A DNA stretch of 57,493 bases from Lachnospiraceae bacterium. GTDB taxonomy: Bacteria; Bacillota; Clostridia; Lachnospirales; Lachnospiraceae. The first letter of the stretch is position 1. Each line of letters starts with the position of its first letter. Under the pieces are notes generated by a model. It made no database searches, had not been told where the DNA came from, and saw nothing but the letters and a program-made list of their open reading frames with translations. Where the stretch lies: the NCBI GenBank assembly GCA_021202635.1, contig JAJQCQ010000075.1, positions 1 to 57,493 of the forward strand. The letters are read 5' to 3'. Shown here one piece after another: positions 21,001 to 36,000 of the stretch. Made by a program: the position numbers and the translations under genes.

Positions 21001-24000
21001 GAAGAATGCCTGGATAGACGGGAAAAAATATGTTGATGAAAATGGTATAAGGGTGACAGGATTTTATACGATTGATTCTAAGACCTATTATTTTAACGCG
21101 AAAGGTACTCTGAAGAAGAGCTGCTGGATCCGGGTGGATGGCGTTCGCTATCGCCTGAATGCATCCGGTGTGGTACGTACTTCCTGCTGGATCAGTGATA
21201 CGTATTACGCGAGCAGCACGGGCGCGATTCTGACCGGGCTGAACGCGGTGGATGGGGAGATTTATTATTTTGATACGACGACCGGCGCGAAGGTTACGAA
21301 GACCATGATGACGATCGGTTCGGCGACGTATTACTTTAAGGTGAACAGCGGACAGGCGGTTCGCAGCTCCTGGGTAAAATACAACGGAGAATATTACTAC
21401 TTCCAGAGTGATGGCAAGATGGCTACCAGCATGTGGATCGGGAAATATTATGTGAACAGCAGCGGTGTGCGCACGGATGCTACCCGGTCTTCCGGATGGT
21501 GGACGAATAATGGCTCGACATACTATCTGGATGCGGATGGCAATGAGGTGACCGGCTTCCAGGTAATCAGCGGCAGTACTTACTACTTTAATTCATCCGG
21601 CGAGATGGTGACTGGTGTGCAGACGATTGGTTCGAATACCTATTATTTCTATTCGGATGGCACGATGGCAACCTCGATTACTATTGTGATTGGGTCGGTG
21701 CAGTATACGATTGACGACTCTGGTGTAGTGACGGAAGCGGCCAGTATTGCGGTCAGCGGAGACTCTCTGGGGGTACAGATTGCGAATTTTGCGATTCAGT
21801 ATGTGGGGAATCCGTATGTGTATGGCGGGACGAGCCTGACCAATGGCGCGGATTGCTCCGGATTCGTGTATGCTGTGTTTGCAAGCTTTGATATTAAGCT
21901 GCTTCGGACTGCGGACGAGCAGATGGATGGGCCGAGCGCATCCCAGATTGCTGCCGGATATGCGGAAGCGGTGGAGGTCGATCTGGACAGCCTGCAGCCA
22001 GGCGATCTGGTTTTCTACGGTTCCTCGAGCTATGCTTCCCACGTGGGGATTTACATTGGCGATGGCAAGATTGTACATGCGAGCAATTCGCAGGCCTATC
22101 CGGCAGGGGGTATTAAGATATCCGATTATGATTATCGGACGCCGGTGAAGGCGGTGCGCTATTGGTCATAAAGAAAGAGAGTAAGAAGGACTGGCGTTGA
22201 CCGCGCCGGTCCTTTTCTTATGCGTCCGGCCGCGCAGTTACAGGTCACACCCTGACCAATTTACGTTATTTTAGACACTACAGGTGTGACCTATAACGGC
22301 ATCCGGCCAATTAAATCGCTGCGCGATGGAGCCGGATGCTTGCCGCCACTACGTTTTCAACCCTGACCACGCAGCAAGTGCGTGGTCGGGTTGTGACCTG
22401 TAACGCCGCGCAACAACGCCTTTACAAATGCGGAAAAATAGATTAGAATGAGGAAGAAACTGAGAATACGCACAGGAGGTGTGAGATGGCGAAAAAGGTG
22501 GAGACAATTGGAGTATTGACAAGCGGCGGCGATGCGCCTGGCATGAACCCGGCCATTCGCGCGGTGGTGCGCAAGGCACTGTCACAGGGGATTCGGGTAA
22601 AGGGCATTTATCAGGGATACAAGGGACTTTTGAATGAAGAGATCGAGGAACTGAATGCGCGCAGCGTATCGGATACGATTTCCAAGGGCGGCACGATTCT
22701 TTATACGGCGAGGTGTTCTGAATTCCGCACGAAGGAAGGACAGGATGAAGGCGCGGAGATTTGCCGGAAGCATGGGATTGATGGTCTGGTTGTGATTGGA
22801 GGAGACGGCTCCTTTAAAGGTGCGCAGCAGCTGGCGGCCAGAGGGATTAATACGATTGGCGTGCCGGGAACGATTGACCTGGATATTGCCTGTACAGATT
22901 ATACGATCGGGTTTGATACGGCTGTGAATACAGCGATGGACGCGATTGATAAGGTCAGGGATACGTCCACCTCACACGAGCGGTGCAGTATTATTGAAGT
23001 GATGGGGAGAAATGCCGGTTATATCGCGTTGTGGTGCGGCATTGCGAACGGTGCGGAGGATATCCTTTTGCCGGAGCAGTATGATTTCGATGAGCAGATT
23101 CTGATTAACAATATTATTAATAACCGCAAGCGTGGCAAGAAGCATCACATCATCATTAATGCAGAGGGGATTGGACATTCTACCAGTATGGCGCGTCGGA
23201 TCGAGGCGGCGACAGGACTGGAGACGCGGGCGACGATTCTTGGTCATTTGCAGCGCGGCGGCAGTCCGACCTGCCGTGACCGGGTATACGGCTCCATGAT
23301 GGGCGCGATGGCGGCGGATCTGCTGATCGCTGGCAAGACGAACCGTGTGGTGGCTTATAAAAACGGGGAATATGTGGATTACGACATTGACGAGGCTCTT
23401 GCGATGCAGAAGGAGCTTCCGGAGTACATGGTTCGCGTGGCGAAAGCGATGCAGATTTAGGCGTTGTTATAAAAGAGTATATGCAGGATGCACAGGTTCT
23501 TTCGTAACAGGTATTTAGAAAGGAATCCATGTAAAGTGATTACAAGTACATCAAATCTCCAGGTAAAGCAGCTGCTTCAGCTTCAGAAGAAGGCGAAGGA
23601 GCGAAATGCGCAGAAGGTATTTGTTGTGGAAGGCCCGAAGATGGCGCTGGAGGTGCCTGGGGAGCAGCTTGTTCAGACGTACGTTTCAGAACGGTTTTTC
23701 GAAAAGAATCCGGTCTTTTTCGGTGAAGACAGGCCGGTGACCGTGCTGTCCGACCGGGTGTTCGAAAGCGTATCGGATACGAGGACTCCGCAGGGGGTCC
23801 TCTGTATTGTGCGGCAGTATCACTATGAAGCAGAAGAACTGCTGGGAAAGCCCCCGGCAGGGACTGCCAGAGCACCGTTGATTGTCGCTCTGGAGAATCT
23901 TCAGGATCCGGGGAATCTCGGAACAATTGTGCGCACAGCAGAGGGCGCGGGCGTGACGGGAATTTTGCTTAGTCAGGATTGCGTAGATCTGTATAATCCG

Positions 24001-27000
24001 AAAGTCATTCGTTCCACGATGGGCGCCATCTATCGGATGCCTTTTTATTATGCGGATGATTTCCGGCAGGAGCTGCGCATTCTTCAGGGCAAAGGCATGC
24101 GGCTGTTTGCGGCGCATCTGGAGGGGAGCATTCCCTACGATGAGGAAACCTATTGCGGCTCGTCCGGCTTCCTGATCGGGAACGAGAGCCAGGGACTGAC
24201 CAGGGAGACGGCCGCGCTCGCGGACGCACGGATCCGGATTCCAATGTGCGGGCGGGTGGAATCGCTCAATGCTGCTGTTGCGGCGTCGGTGCTGATGTAT
24301 GAGGCAAATCGGCAGAGGCGAAAGAGTACTGGCAGGGCAGGCAGAGGATGAGGACCGGATGAACGGTTGTAACAAAATCAGGAAAGAAGGCATGGTTTCA
24401 TGAGGGAACAGTTGACAGAGGCGGATGTAAAGACGATCCAGGAGGAGATTGAGTATCGTAAGCTGGTAGTGCGCAAGGAAGCGATTGAGGCGGTGAAAGA
24501 GGCGCGGGCGCATGGCGATCTGAGCGAGAATTTTGAGTATCATGCGGCGAAGACGGACAAGAATAAAAATGAGAGCCGCATCCGCTATCTGGAGAGGATG
24601 CTGAAGACGGCGGAGGTGATCTCTGATGATTCAAAAGAGGACGAGGTTGGAATTCACAATAAAGTAGAGGTTTATGTAGAGGACGACGATGAGACGGAGG
24701 TCTATCAGATCGTGACATCGGTGCGGGGAAATTCGCTGGATGGCAGGATCAGCATTGAGTCTCCGATGGGGAAGGCGCTGCTCGGACATAAGGTCGGAGA
24801 CCGGGTTCTGGTGCAGGTAAATGAGAATTTTGGATACTATGTCGAGATTCGCAGCATTGACAAAACACCGGACGGAGAGAACGAAGAGCTGCGGCAGTAT
24901 TGAGAAGCAATCGCGTGAATCAGGCCGGGCTTGATCTGCGGCTGTCTCTGAGAAGGGAGGGTACGTTTGGAGGACGAAAAGAATTCTCCCATATTTAATA
25001 TAGAAGAAGAATTAAAAAAGCTTCCCGGGCGGCCCGGGGTTTACATCATGCACGACGCGCGGGATGAGATTATTTATGTCGGCAAGGCGATCAGCCTGAA
25101 GAACCGGGTACGGCAGTATTTTCAGACAAGCCGGAACAAAGGCCCTAAAATTGAACAGATGGTGCAGCGGATCTGCCGGTTTGAATATATTGTGACGGAC
25201 TCGGAGCTGGAGGCGCTGGTGCTGGAGAGCAACCTGATCAAGGAGCATCGTCCGAAGTACAATACCATGCTGAAGGACGACAAGAGTTATCCGTTTATCA
25301 AGGTGACAGTCGGGGAGGATTTTCCGCGCGTCCTGTTTTCGCGCAATATGAAGAAGGATAAGTCCCGGTATTTTGGACCGTTTACGAGTGCCGGGGCCGT
25401 GAAGGATACGATTGAGCTGATTGATAAGATTTATAAGCTCCGCAGCTGCGCGCTTTCGCTGCCGCGGGATATCGGGAAGGAGCGTGCGTGCCTGTATTAT
25501 CATATCGGACAGTGCCCGGCGCCCTGTCAGGGGAAAATCAGCAAAGAGGAGTATCGCAAGTCGGTTGAAGGGGCGCTGGAGTTCCTGAATGGGAATTATG
25601 CTCCGGTGTTGGATATGCTTCAGGGAAAAATGGAGCAGGCGTCCGAGGAGCTTGATTTTGAAAAGGCAATTGAGTACCGGGATCTGATCAGCAGTGTGCG
25701 TCAGGTCGCGCAGCGGCAGAAGATCACGCACGAGGATGGTGAAGATAAGGACGTGCTGGCGATGGCGGTGGATGGCGGCGACGCAGTGGTGCAGGTGTTT
25801 TTTATCCGCGGCGGAAAGATGATCGGGCGGGACCATTTTTATCTGCGGGTTGCGCCGCATGACACGAAGGCGGTTATTTTAAGCAGCTTTATCAAGCAGT
25901 ATTACGCGGGTACGCCGTTTGTACCGCGGGAGCTGATGCTGGAGACCGAGATTGAGGATCACGAGGTTGTGACGCAGTGGCTTTCCGAAAAACGCGGGCA
26001 GAAGGTCTATCTTCGGGTACCGAAAAAAGGGACGAAGGAGAAGCTGGTGGAAATGGCCGCAGAGAATGCCGCGATTGTCCTGCGGCAGGATCGGGAGCGG
26101 ATCAAGCGTGAGGAAGGGCGTACAATCGGAGCGGTTCATGAGATTGAGAATCTGCTGGGGATCGACCGGGCGATGCGTATGGAAGCCTATGACATTTCCA
26201 ATATCAGCGGCTTTGAGTCGGTCGGTTCCATGATTGTCTATGAGCGAGGCAAGCCCAAGCGCAGCGATTATCGTAAATTCAAGATCCGGACAGTGCAGGG
26301 ACCGGATGATTACGCGAGCATGGAGGAAGTGCTCACCCGGAGATTTGAACATGGGCTGGAAGAGCGGAAGGAGCTGGATGAAAAAGGCATGGGTTATGAG
26401 ATGGGAAGCTTCAGCCGCTTTCCGGACCTGCTTCTGATGGACGGCGGCCGCGGCCAGGTCAATGTGGCGCTCCGTGTACTGGAAAACCTGGGGATTTCTG
26501 TCCCGGTCTGCGGTATGGTAAAGGATGATTTTCACCGGACGCGCGGCATTTACTTTGAGAATGTTGAGCTGCCGATTGATACGCATTCAGAAGCATTTCA
26601 TCTGGTCACCCGCATTCAGGACGAGGCGCACCGCTTCGCGATTGAGTATCACCGCAGCCTTCGCAGCAAGGCGCAGGTGCGTTCTCTGCTGGATGAGATT
26701 GACGGAATTGGTCCGACCCGCCGCAAGGCTCTGATGCGTACGTTTCAGTCGCTGGAAGCGATACGTGATGCTTCTCTGGAGGAGCTGACAAATGCGCCGT
26801 CCATGAACGCGCGCAGTGCGCGCAAGGTGTATGACTACTTCCACGGCGAAGAGCAGAAAGGGTCGAAGATCGAGGAGGAGTAGAACAGGGTTTTATCTGG
26901 ACAAACAGATTGGAATCGGGTAAAATCGGATATCATCTGCCCGTATGAAGCGTGATGTCATATCTGCGGCGGACAGTTTATTATCGTTTATACAGGAGGG

Positions 27001-30000
27001 ATTTTACATATGCCGACAGCCAGTGTTTCATTGGAAAAGATTGTTGAGAAAATGAATCTGAAAAATCTGACTCCGGAGATTGATATTTCGAATAAAAGGG
27101 TGGTCACGTCGGAGATTAATCGTCCGGCTCTGCAGCTCACCGGGTATTTTGACCATTTTTATTCGGAACGGGTACAGATTATCGGGTATGTGGAGTACAC
27201 GTATCTGGAGCATCTTTCACGGGAGACGAAGGTCCCTGTGTATGAAAAGTTTTTATCCTACAATGTCCCGTGCATTATTTATACGACGATGACAGAGCCG
27301 GATGAGGATATGCTTCGGCTGGCGAAGCAGTATCAGGTGCCTATTTTTATTACAGAGCAGACGACATCCGGGTTTATGGCGGAGATTATCCGCTGGCTGA
27401 ATGTAGAGCTGGCACCCTGTATTTCCATTCACGGTGTGCTTGTGGACGTGTATGGTGAGGGTATTCTGATCATGGGTGAGAGCGGCATCGGTAAGAGCGA
27501 AGCTGCGCTGGAGCTGATTAAGCGGGGCCATCGTCTGGTGACGGACGACGTTGTGGAGATCCGTAAGGTCAGCGATGCGACGCTGATTGGCGCTTCGCCG
27601 GATATTACGCGGCATTTTATCGAACTGCGCGGCATCGGCATTATTGATGTAAAGACGCTGTTCGGTGTAGAGAGTGTAAAAAATACGCAGCAGATTGATC
27701 TGGTGATTAAGCTGGAGGAGTGGAGCCGCGATAAGGAATATGACCGGCTGGGACTCGAAGAGGAATATACGGAATTTCTGGGGAATAAGGTGGTATGCCA
27801 TTCCCTGCCGATTCGTCCGGGCAGGAATCTTGCCGTGATTGTGGAAGCGGCAGCGGTGAACCACAGGCAAAAGAAGATGGGATACAATGCGGCACAGGAG
27901 CTGTACAACCGTGTACAGAACAGCCTGATGAGAAATGCACAGAAGAAGGAGCAGTGAGATTATGGCAAAGTATTGTTTTGGAATTGATGTTGGCGGTACA
28001 ACGGTGAAATGCGGACTTTTTCAGACGGATGGAACGATGCTGGACAAATGGGAGATCCGTACCAGACTGGAAGAAGATGGCAGATACATTCTCCCGGATG
28101 TGGCAGAGACAATTCTGGCGAAAATAACGGAAAAAAACCTCAATAAGGATGACGTGGCCGGTGTGGGCATTGGTGTTCCGGGACCGGTCAATGAGGCCGG
28201 AGAGGTGCCGGAAGCAGTGAATCTTCACTGGGGATATGTGAATGTGGTAAAAGAGCTTGGCGACCTGACCGGGATGACGGTAAAGGCGGCAAATGACGCG
28301 AATGTAGCGGCGCTCGGCGAGCTCTGGCAGGGCGGCGGCACAGGCTATCAGGATATGATTATGGTGACGCTGGGGACCGGCGTAGGCGGCGGAATCATCC
28401 TGGGCGGCAAGATTGTGGCAGGTGCGCACGGCGCGGGCGGTGAGATCGGTCACGCACATGTGGATGACACGACAGAGGAAGCCTGCAACTGCGGCAATCA
28501 CGGCTGTCTGGAGCAGTTCGCTTCTGCTACCGGGATTGCGAATCTGGCGAAAAAGGCACTGGAGAACAGTGAGACGCCGTCTCTGATGCGCGGACATAAA
28601 AATATCTCCGCGAAAACCGTTTTTGATGCGGTAAAAGAAGGAGATGCGCTGGCGATCCAGGTGGCAGAGCAGTTTGGAGAGTATCTTGGAAAGGCACTTG
28701 CTGTTTTCTCTGTGGTAGTGGATCCGCAGGTGATCGTGATCGGTGGCGGCGTGTCGAACGCGGGACCGATTTTGTTTGATTATGTGACGGAACCCTTCCG
28801 CAAACATACCTTCCCGCCATGCCGGGATACAGAATTTGCGCTGGCGAAGCTGGGGAATGACGCAGGGATTTATGGGGCGGCAAAGATGGTATTATAAACT
28901 TGCGTGAAGCGATAAATCAGTAACTATTCAGAACAGCAGGCCGCAGACCGCCTGCGATGCAGGCTATATGCCGCTAACGCGTCATATGTCTGTGGCTTGA
29001 TGGGCGTTCCGCCCATCCCGAAATGAAAATACAGCCTTTAGCAGGTAAACCTGCACAGTCTGTCTTTTCATTTCGATGCTGCTCTGAACTGTTACAAATA
29101 TCATAGAATAGACCACAGCAGGATAAGAGGTGAGAACTATGATGAAATTTAACAGCAAAAAAAAGCAGCGGATTGCCGCTATTATTGTCATTGTGATTAT
29201 CGTGGCGATGGTACTCGGAACGATTGCTTCCGCACTGCTTATCGCATGAGCTTTACAGGGAAGGGGATGCTTCAATGTATAAAAATTTATTAAAGGGGAC
29301 GATGCTTCTGTTTCTTCTGCTTTTTTGCACAATTCCCGTGCAGGCGGAAGGGTCGACTGTGATCAGCGATGGCGTTTTTATTGGGGAGAAGGACGTCAGC
29401 GGCATGACGGTCGAGGAAGCAGAGGCTTATGTGCAAAGCGAGGTTCAGGCACTGGCTGCCTCGACGATTACGATACAGATGGGGGATGACTCGGTGACCA
29501 CGACCTGGGCGGAGCTGGGACTTACCTGGACGAATACGGATCTGGTGTATGAGATCAGTGAGCTTGGCACGACCGGAAATATCATCCAGCGATATAAAGA
29601 ACAGAAGGATCTGGAAAATCAGAGCACAAACTACGAGATTGAGTATGAATGGGATGATTCCGCAGTAGAAGCGTTTGTGGAATCCCTGGAGGCTTATAAT
29701 TCAGATCCGGTGGAAGGCTCTGTATATATGAATGACGATGGCTCACTGGGCGTGGAGGGCGGCACGGACGGGTTGACGCTGGATGTGGACGCGACGCTTG
29801 TGAGCCTGAAGGAGTATATGCTGACGCTGGAAACAGGCGACGCGCTGATTCAGGCGACGGCGGATGCGGTATCGCCGACTTTGACTGCGGAGCTGTTAAG
29901 CCAGATGACGGATGTCCTGGGTACAGCGACGACGAGCTATGCTTCGTCTACTTCGAATCGGGCGCAGAATGTGCAGAACGGTACATCAAAGATCAATGGA

Positions 30001-33000
30001 ACGCTTCTGATGCCGGGTGAGAGTTTTTCCGTGACGGAGGCGGTTGCGCCGTTTACGGAGGACAATGGCTATGCGCTGGCGGCTTCCTATGAGGCAGGGC
30101 AGGTTGTGGAGTCCTACGGCGGCGGCATTTGCCAGGTGTCCACGACGCTGTACAACGCGGTATTGAAGGCAGAGTTGCAGGTGGATAAGCGTTATAACCA
30201 TACGATGCTGGTGTCTTATGTGGACCCATCGAAGGACGCGGCGATTGCGGAAGGCCTGATGGATTTTGTCTTCACAAATAACCAGGATTATCCGGTGTAT
30301 ATTGCCGGGAGTGCGTATGGCGGGACGCTGACGTTCTCTATTTACGGCGTGGAGACGAGGGCTTCGAACCGTACCATCAAATTTGTCAGTGAGACGCTCA
30401 GCCAGACCGATCCGGCGAGCAATATTACACTGGTGGCGAATACCAGTCAGAATGTCGGCTATCTGTATCAGGTACAGAGCGCGCATCAGGGACTGAGTGC
30501 TGTGCTCTGGAAGGAGATTTATATCGATGGGGTGCTTTCTGAGACCATTCAGGTAAACAGCAGTACCTATACGGCTTCTCCGGCGATCTATGAGGTCGGG
30601 GTGGTTACGAGCAACAGTGTGCTTTCGTCCGCCCTGTATACGGCGATCGCGGCAAACGACCTTTCACAGGTGCAGTACCTGATTACTTATGGCGTATCGT
30701 CGTCAAGCGGGACGGAGAGTGAAACGACGCAGAGCGAGACGACTCAGAGTGAGACGACCACCCAGAGTGAGACGACGGCGCAGAGTGAGACGACAGCGCA
30801 GAGCGAGACGGCCGCACAGAGTGAGACGGCGTCGACCGGCACAGATACTTCGACAGATACCTCAACCGGCACAGATACCTCAACCGGGACGGATACTTCA
30901 TCGGATACCTCGTCGGGAGATACGGTCGTAGTAGAGTAGAGTCGGCTGTGAAGGGAAGGAACCGCTGCGGGCAGGGCAGCTGCAAAGCGGGCAGCTGGCG
31001 AATGCGGGAAAAGAGCTGCCGGACTGCCGCGGATGATGCAGGAGTGAAAAATGCAGGCAGGGGAACTGAAGGAAGCGGTTCGGAACCGTTCCGTTTACAG
31101 ACAACTTCATTTGGGTACAGCCGGTGGGCAAAAGAGCTGTCATGAGGAATCAGCGGGTCTGTCTGTTTCTTCGGCAGGCCCGCTTCCCGGATATATGGAT
31201 ATGCCGTGGTGTCAGGTGACTGCCGCGGCAAATTCGCTTGCGGCGGACCAGGCCGAGGGACGATTCGTTTCGATTCAGGGGTGTATTCCGACGGCGTATG
31301 AGGAGGCCGGACTTCGGGAAGATATGAGACAGTTTGCGGCGGAAGTGAAAAGGAACGGCATGGAGGTCTGCGATGTCAATATACAGGTGTCTGATCAGGT
31401 GAATGCGCCGCAGTATTTTGTTACTGCTGTGGGGTATGGCGGACAGAGGTCTGCGGTGCAGCCGGGGCAGGAGCTGGTCGTGACGCGTCAGATCGCGCTG
31501 GCCGGGACGGCGGCACTGGCGCGGACCTGTGAGGCGGAATTGTACCGGAGGTTTCCGTTTTGGCTGGTGGACCGCGCAAAAGGGTTTGACGGCTGGATGT
31601 CCGTCGTGGATGCAGCACAGATGGCGTACCGGCTGGGCGCGGCTGCTGTATATAATGTCGCGCAGGGAGGTATTTTCAACGCGCTCTGGGAAATGGCGGA
31701 GCGCGCGGATGTCGGGCTGGAGGCGGAGCTCCGGGCGATTCCTGTGAAGCAGGAGACCATAGAGATCTGTGAGTATTTTGACCTCAACCCATACTATCTG
31801 TATTCGGCGGGATGCCTCCTGATTGGGACAGAGCAGGCGGAAAAGCTGATCGCCGGATTAGAGGAGGCCGGGATTCCGGCCAGTGTCATCGGCCGTGTGA
31901 CAGAGGGGAATGACCGGATCATCCGGAACGGAGAGAACCGGCGGTTCCTGGACCGGCCAAAGCGTGATGAATGGTGGAAGGCAGGTCTGCACTTCACATC
32001 GGTCTGAACGGTTACGAGAAAACAGGAAACAGGAGAACGAACACTATGAGAGAGCAAATTTTATCACTTCTGGAAAAGAACAGCAAAATTGACCTGGGAG
32101 AACTGGCTGTTCTGCTGGGGTCGAGTGAGGAAATCATTCAAAAAGAGGTAGAGGCGATGGAGCAGGAGCAGGTGATCTGCGGCTATCATACGCTGATTGA
32201 CTGGGAAAAGACGAATTCAGAAAAGGTGACAGCATTGATTGAAGTGCGGGTGACTCCGCAGAGAGGCCAGGGCTTCGATACCATTGCCGAGCGTATTTAC
32301 AATTATCCGGAGGTTCAGTCCGTGTATCTGATTTCCGGGGCGTACGATCTGCTGGTGATTCTGCAGGGCAAGACACTTCGCGAGGTGTCCAGCTTTGTCA
32401 GCGACAAGCTGTCTACTATGGATTCGGTGCTGAGTACCGCGACTCATTTTATTTTGAAAAAATATAAAGATTACGGAACGATACTTGGCAAAAAAGAAAA
32501 GGACGAAAGGATGTTGGTGACACCGTGAGAAATCCTTTATCAAAAAAAATCATGACAATTGAGCCCTCCGGCATTCGCCGTTTTTTTGACATTGCGAATG
32601 AGATGGAAAATGTCATTTCTCTCGGTGTCGGCGAACCGGATTTTGACACGCCCTGGCATATCCGCGATGAGGGTATTTATTCTCTGGAAAAGGGAAGGAC
32701 ATTTTATACGTCGAACTCTGGTCTGATGGAGCTTCGTAAAGAAATCTGCCGCTATCTGAAACGGCGCTGTGATCTGACCTATGATCCCGTTCATGAGACA
32801 CTGGTGACGGTCGGCGGCAGCGAGGCCATTGATATCGCGCTGCGTGCGATGCTTGATGCGGGCGATGAGGTGCTGATCCCGCAGCCGTGCTATGTTTCCT
32901 ACCTTCCATGTGTGCAGCTGACAGGGGGTGTTCCGGTCATTATTGAGCTGCAGGAGAAGGATGATTTCCGGCTGACGAAGGAAGAGCTTCTGGAAGCGAT

Positions 33001-36000
33001 TACCGATAAAACGAAGGTGCTGATCATGCCCTTCCCGAACAATCCGACCGGAGCGGTGATGCGCCGTGAAGATCTGGAGGCGGTGGCAGAGGTAGTGATA
33101 GAAAAGGATCTGTTTGTGATTTCTGACGAGATCTATTCTGAGCTGACGTATCAGGGAGATCACGTCTCGATCGCAAGCCTGCCGGGGATGTGGGAACGGA
33201 CTCTGACGATTAACGGATTTTCCAAATCCTATGCGATGACCGGCTGGCGCCTTGGTTATGTATGTGGTCCGCGGCAGATCATCGACCAGATGATGAAGAT
33301 TCATCAGTTTGCGATCATGTGCGCGCCGACCACCAGCCAGTACGCTGCGGTTGAGGCTTTGCGCAATGGAGATCAGGATGTCGCACAGATGCGGGAATCC
33401 TACAACCAGCGCCGACGCTTTCTGATGCACGAATTTAAACGCATGGGATTGCCCTGCTTTGAACCGTTTGGGGCATTTTATGTCTTCCCGTGCATCAAAG
33501 AATTTGGCATGACATCGGATGACTTCGCGATGCGGCTTCTGGAAGAGGAACATGTTGCTGTCGTACCGGGTACCGCTTTTGGCGCGTGCGGGGAAGGCTT
33601 CCTTCGTATTTCTTATGCTTATTCCATTGATGCGCTGAAGGTCGCGCTGGAAAGGCTGGAGCGTTTTATTACGCGGCTGCGGTAACGGTGAAGAGACTGA
33701 AACAGCTGCCTGTTATGAATATAAGAGGATACTGCATGAATATCGTGCTTTATGAACCGGAGATCCCATCCAATACGGGTAACATCGGGCGAACCTGTGT
33801 CGCGACCGGCACCCGGCTGCATCTGATTGAGCCGCTGGGCTTTCGCCTGACGGAAAAAGCGCTTCGACGTGCCGGAATGGACTACTGGCCGCAGCTGGAT
33901 GTGACGCGCTATATTAATTATGAAGAGTTTCTGGAACGCAATCCGGGAGCAAAGATTTATTTTGCATCAACAAAAGCCAGGAGGCTTTATACGGAAGTGA
34001 GCTATGAGCCAGACTGCTATCTTATGTTTGGCAAGGAGAGCGCGGGAATTCCGGAAGAAATCCTGCGAGCTCATCCTGACACGGCGGTTCGCATTCCGAT
34101 GATCGGTGAGACTCGTTCTCTGAATCTGGGCAATTCCGCCGCGATTGTGCTCTATGAGGCTCTGCGCCAGAACGGGTTTGCCAGTATGAAGCTGCAGGGA
34201 GAGCTGACGCGCTATCGGTGGGATGATCCGGAATGAAAATCGTTGGTAATTGTTCTCACCCCGGCCGCGCACTTTCTGCGTGGTCCGAGTTTATCCCGCA
34301 CGAAGTGCGGGATGCCACCCGGCGAGGGGAGGCGAAAACGCAGAGGCGACAAGTGCTGCGCCGGATAAGCAGGAGCACAGGAGGACGGAACGAATGGATT
34401 TGCCGCAGGATTTTTTAATACGGATGAAAGCGCTGCTTGGAGAAGAGTTTCCTTCTTTCCTGGATTCCTATGGGGAAACGCGGCGCTACGGCCTTCGGGT
34501 AAATACGCTGAAACTCAGTGTGGAAGCGTTTCGAAGCATTGCCCCCTTTCATCTGACCCCGATTCCGTGGACAGACAATGGATTTTTTTATGAAAAAGAG
34601 GATGCCCCGTCACGACATCCTTTTTATTATGCCGGCCTGTATTATCTGCAGGAGCCGAGCGCTATGACGCCCGCGCAGGTCCTTCCGGTAACACCGGGGG
34701 AACGGGTGCTGGACCTCTGCGCGGCTCCCGGCGGCAAGGCGACCGCGCTTGCCGCAAAACTGGCAGGGGAAGGGATGCTGGTCGCCAATGATATCAGCGC
34801 TTCCCGCGCAAAAGCCCTGCTGAAAAACCTGGAACTTTTTGGCGTGAGAAATGCTTTTGTGACAAATGAAGTGCCGGCAAAGCTGGCGGAACGGTACCCG
34901 GCATTTTTTGATAAAATACTCGTAGACGCCCCGTGCTCCGGAGAAGGCATGTTTCGCAAGGATATTGCGAATGCCCATGCGTGGAGCCTGGAAAAGGTCC
35001 GGGAGTGCGCAAAGATGCAGAAGGAAATTGCTGTGCGGGCGGCGTCTATGCTGCGTCCGGGAGGGATGATGCTGTACTCTACCTGCACCTTTTCTCCGGA
35101 AGAGGACGAGCAGGTGATTGCTTACCTTCTGGAGCACTGCCCGGAGCTGGAGCTTTTACCTGTCCCAATGGCAGAAGGATTTGAAAAAGGACGGCCCGAT
35201 CTGGCGGAAGAGGACTGGATGACAGGAAAGACCGGCAGGGAAGAGCGTTTTCCGGACCTGACGAAATGTGTCCGGCTGTTTCCGCATAAAATACCAGGTG
35301 AGGGGCATTTTCTGGCACTGCTCGGAAAGCGTGCGGATGGCGAACCCTTTCACGAAGGCGGTGAGGGAACAGGCTTTACAGATAAAGAGGACCTGATTGC
35401 CGATGCGGCCGCGGGCTTAGAGAAAAAGGGCAAAAAAAAGAAAAGGGACAAGCGAGAAAAAGGAAGACTTCAAAGTGAGCGCCGGCGAGTGACGCCGGCA
35501 TCCCCTAAAGCGGCTGACCGGACGGAAAACGAATGGGTGGCGTCGTTTTTGCGGGAGCAGAACCAGATGGAATACCTGAAAAGCCTGGATATGCGCAAAG
35601 AACGGGCCTATTATGTACCGGAACAGATGAGGACTTCAGAGGAACCGGGCGGAATACGGTTTTTGCGAAATGGACTATATCTGGGTGAGGTGAAAAAAGA
35701 TCGATTCGAGCCTTCCCAGGCGTTTGCGATGGCGCTTCGGCCAAAAGACGGCACGGCCATTCTGGATTTTGACTGTACGGATGAACGCATCCTGCGCTAT
35801 CTGCGCGGAGAAACCCTGGAGGTGGAGGACCTGCTGACGGATGGGCAGAGCCAGGAGGCTTCGGATCAGAGCTGTACGGAGATGGGGGAACACTCCGGAG
35901 CAATGCGGAAGCACTCCGGCCTGGCCGCGGCAAATGGCTGGCGGCTTGTCTGCGTCAATGGATTTCCCCTTGGATGGGGGCGCCTGACAGGCAGTACATT